From assembly GCA_023657465.1 (NCBI GenBank), contig JAGTJX010000001.1, positions 173,090 to 237,089 on the forward strand: a stretch of DNA of 64,000 nucleotides, written 5' to 3'. The stretch is from Lysobacteraceae bacterium. Lineage in GTDB: Bacteria; Bdellovibrionota; UBA1018; JAGTJX01. The notes beneath the pieces were generated by a model that worked only from the letters and a program-made list of their open reading frames with translations, was not told where the DNA came from and did no database searches. Within the stretch, counting starts at the first letter, position 1. Each line of letters begins with the position of its first letter. Positions 62,065-64,000 of the stretch are shown here, one piece after another. Position numbers and translations under genes: made by a program.

Positions 62065-62140
62065 GGATTCGAACCCTCGTATGGTGTTACCCATAACACG
62101 CTTTCCAAGCGTGCCGTTTCAACCACTCACGCACCTCTCC
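62051..62140 (-). tRNA. tRNA-Ser(GGA)
   Basis: A 90-base class II tRNA with encoded CCA. The acceptor stem is GGAGAGG with CTTCTCC (one G-U pair), the anticodon loop TTGGAAA reads GGA, there is a long variable arm, and the T-arm has GGGTTCGAATCCC. It is the integration target of the island. Confidence 0.97.
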
Positions 62141-62178
62141 AGACCAAAAGAACAGTTGAAAACCATGCATACCACAAC

Positions 62179-63210
62179 TTAAATCTTTTGAGCTAGGGCG
62201 TAGATTTCATGCCCAATTTTAAGGCTAGGAGGTACTTTTACAGTGAATAGTTCGGGAAGTGTTTCCCTATAAAAACCATAAAATGCGCCTACTTTTTTAT
62301 GATTTTTAAGCTCCTCGAGCTTGGCATCCGTCCATATATTGAGGTCTGCGTTCATGGGCTGCCTGAGTGTCTCAAACGCAGATGGGGATGCATCCTTGGG
62401 AGCTATGACTTTACCAAATCCAAGCCAGCCAAAATCTTTCAGTACATGCTGAATATAATAACTATATTGCTTCACTACTTTGAACCCATTGATCTCTAAC
62501 GCCGTCTTCAGTGAATCTGGCGTGAAATAAAAAATATGGTTGAGAAGCATGTGAGGCGTATGACCTTGATCAAATAACCTGCGCGAAGGCGCTAGGTCTT
62601 GATAAGCATTCGGAGTAATGATTTGAATCCTACCGCCTGGTTTTAAGATTCTGAAAATCTCCTTGATAAAGACATCGGGTCGATTGATGTGCTCAATCAG
62701 GTCATGGCAAATAATGAAATCATACGAGTTATCGGGAAGCCTGAGTCCTTCAAGTGTCCCGATATGACATTTGATTTTGAGTTTTTCGTTCACAAAAGTG
62801 CCAAGTTTCTTAGAGATTTCGACGCCTTCTACTTCCCAGCGAGAACTATCCTTGATCCCAAGAGAATAAAATCCATGGTAACAACCGAGTTCAAGCGCAC
62901 GGCCAGAGTACTTCCACTTCATGAGCTTGCGAGCAAGAAGTTTTCCTCTGAGATAGGCCTGACGTGCTTCACGAAATTCAGTCTCTGGAGTTTTTGCTAA
63001 TTCATAAAGCCTGACGAGAGCCTCGTTGCCTGTGGCAATCGTCTGATCGGTGGGCATGGGGTTTGCAAACGTTGCTCCACAATCTGCACAGCGATCAAAC
63101 GCTAGCGGAAACTCATTCCAGTAATTCACATTGAGATCAAATTTGAGTGAAGAGGATTTGCATGCAGGGCAGAACTCGTACTTAGCACCGACATGGTTTT
63201 GGTTTTGCAT
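62179..63210 (-). CDS. SAM-dependent methyltransferase with N-terminal zinc ribbon
   Basis: A 343-residue class I methyltransferase. Two CxxC pairs (FCPACKSS at 14-17 and DRCADCGA at 41-44) form a zinc ribbon. The SAM site is ALELGCYHGFYSLGI (about 105-119), with FIICHDLIEHINRPDVFIKEIFRILKPGGRI as motifs post-I to IV. The layout matches the methyltransferases found in polysaccharide and natural-product loci, where the substrate is often a nucleotide sugar. The C-terminal 100 residues are not assigned. It stands between two tRNA genes. Confidence 0.85.
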   Translation of the reverse strand: MQNQNHVGAKYEFCPACKSSSLKFDLNVNYWNEFPLAFDRCADCGATFANPMPTDQTIATGNEALVRLYELAKTPETEFREARQAYLRGKLLARKLMKWKYSGRALELGCYHGFYSLGIKDSSRWEVEGVEISKKLGTFVNEKLKIKCHIGTLEGLRLPDNSYDFIICHDLIEHINRPDVFIKEIFRILKPGGRIQIITPNAYQDLAPSRRLFDQGHTPHMLLNHIFYFTPDSLKTALEINGFKVVKQYSYYIQHVLKDFGWLGFGKVIAPKDASPSAFETLRQPMNADLNIWTDAKLEELKNHKKVGAFYGFYRETLPELFTVKVPPSLKIGHEIYALAQKI

Positions 63211-63242
63211 AGGGCTTAAGAGACCTGCCTAAAAATACCAAA

Positions 63243-63317
63243 TGGCTGGGGTGCTAGGATTCGAACCTAGGAATGACGGAATCAAAATCCGTTAGCTTAC
63301 CGCTTGCCGACACCCCA
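63243..63317 (-). tRNA. tRNA-Gln(TTG)
   Basis: A 75-base tRNA with encoded CCA. The acceptor stem is TGGGGTG with CACCCCA, the anticodon loop TTTTGAT reads TTG, and the T-arm has CTAGGTTCGAATCCTAG. Confidence 0.97.
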
Positions 63318-63361
63318 ACAAACATTTGGAATAAAATATCAGGTAACACAGCTCGGGAAAC

Positions 63362-63673
63362 TTATGAAGTCTCTTCCGTCAGTTCGTCTTCTTGATTCGA
63401 CCCACCTGAGTCAGAATTTTTCTTGATCTCAGCAAGATAGGCTTCGAGGACTTTAGTTTCGAGAAGAGTTCGGGTTTGCTTATTCAGTGGATGCGCTATG
63501 TCGCGGTAAGTGCCATCTTTGCGCTTCTTGCTAGGCATTGCTACGAATAGTCCAGTATTACCTGCAATGACTTTCAAGTCACGGACAACAAACACACCAT
63601 CCAGAACGATGGTGATATAGGCTTTGAGTTTGTCCTCATGTACTGGGAAAACTTTAACCTCTGTAATCTCCAT
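63362..63673 (-). CDS. spoVG: Septation regulator SpoVG
   Basis: A 103-residue nucleic-acid-binding regulator. The start MEITEVKVFPVHEDKLKAY and the core VVRDLKVIAGNTGLFVAMPSKKRKDGTYRDIAHPLN match the SpoVG family closely, followed by a helical tail. SpoVG binds DNA and RNA and affects division and virulence regulation in other bacteria. A 9-bp inverted repeat (catttagtc at 63711, gactaaatg at 63731) lies 38 bp upstream of its start, between it and clpB. Confidence 0.93.
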   Translation of the reverse strand: MEITEVKVFPVHEDKLKAYITIVLDGVFVVRDLKVIAGNTGLFVAMPSKKRKDGTYRDIAHPLNKQTRTLLETKVLEAYLAEIKKNSDSGGSNQEDELTEETS

Positions 63674-63745
63674 GTCAAAAGTGTAATAAATAAACCCCTA
63701 TAATACAAATCATTTAGTCAACTTATTTAAGACTAAATGCGTTAT

Positions 63746-64000
63746 TTATTGACTTAAACTGATCTCTCCATCCCGAACGCCAATAGATACACGTGACCCG
63801 CTTGAAAACTTTCCAGATAACATTTCCGTCGCCAGTCTGTTTTGAATCTCTCTTTGGAAGAGTCGTTTCATTGGACGAGCCCCAAAGTCTCTATCGAATC
63901 CGTGTTCACTGATCCAATCGAGGGCCGCTTTATCCAACTCTACAGTGAGACCTTTTTCTTTAATGAGCAGATTGAGTTTGTCGACCTGAGTTTGAATGAT
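63746..64000 (-). CDS. clpB: ATP-dependent chaperone ClpB, C-terminal end only
   Basis: The visible 84 codons encode the C-terminal D2-small domain of ClpB: DKLNLLIKEKGLTVELDKAA, then EHGFDRDFGARPMKRLFQRE and a terminal small strand. The GARPLKR-type motif and IQNRLATEML are diagnostic of the Clp/Hsp100 family; the ELDKAALDWISEHG wording suits ClpB more than ClpA or ClpC. The frame is open at base 64000, so most of the gene lies outside. ClpB reactivates aggregated proteins with DnaK. Confidence 0.82.
   Translation of the reverse strand: MIQTQVDKLNLLIKEKGLTVELDKAALDWISEHGFDRDFGARPMKRLFQREIQNRLATEMLSGKFSSGSRVSIGVRDGEISLSQ

Overview
The window is bacterial chromosomal DNA of moderately low GC (roughly 40% by eye). 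It is gene-dense, with many 1-8 bp overlaps between consecutive genes. The organism is Gram-negative: the window encodes a TonB-dependent outer-membrane receptor, several short secreted beta-barrel-like proteins, lipoproteins with lipoboxes, an AmpG-type muropeptide permease and an RseP site-2 protease. The mix of core genes, many orphan outer-membrane proteins, a PilZ protein and an aromatic amino-acid hydroxylase suggests a Bdellovibrionota-like or other deltaproteobacterial-grade lineage. That placement is inference from gene content, not a database result.

Layout. 1-6956: lepA (partial), an RNA m5U methyltransferase, a GlcD-like FAD oxidase, a PAS histidine kinase, serA and terC. 6949-14751: two cell-envelope proteins, tig, truA, an outer-membrane protein, a CFI-box C-terminal-anchor protein, a lipoprotein and an MFS transporter. 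14864-23329, all minus strand: a housekeeping run read in the order rpsB, tsf, pyrH, frr, uppS, cdsA, rseP, tsaB, pssA, asd (translation, UMP kinase, undecaprenyl and phospholipid synthesis, envelope proteolysis, t6A). 23330-37288: a structured rpsB leader, a TonB receptor, hypotheticals, a cation symporter, a ureohydrolase, pruA, a LysM protein, a TPR protein with a clear terminator, a phenylalanine-4-hydroxylase-like enzyme and a DUF423 protein. 37249-41227: a hypothetical protein, ampG, tadA, a PilZ protein and an SDR.

41187-48926 is a divergent signalling locus. Leftward run a SpoIIE/PP2C phosphatase with membrane sensor, a FecR-domain protein, a ferredoxin-NADP reductase and a GT2 glycosyltransferase with a frameshift. 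Rightward run a STAS protein with zinc-ribbon cysteines, a HATPase (RsbW-like) protein, maf and yggS. Phosphatase, STAS and HATPase together form a complete candidate partner-switching module.

48934-62064 is an integrated genomic island of about 13.1 kb. A 14-bp direct repeat bounds it and matches the 3' end of an intact tRNA-Ser(GGA). It carries two tyrosine-recombinase/excisionase modules facing outward (one split by a frameshift), two toxin-antitoxin-like pairs, a truncated ADP-ribosyltransferase-like gene, a DUF3800 protein, three very small proteins, a UPF0236-like IS, an IS3 remnant, an ISL3 IS and several unusually strong inverted repeats. 62179-64000 returns to the chromosome: a methyltransferase, tRNA-Gln(TTG), spoVG and the 3' end of clpB.

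No rRNA genes, CRISPR array or reverse transcriptase were seen.
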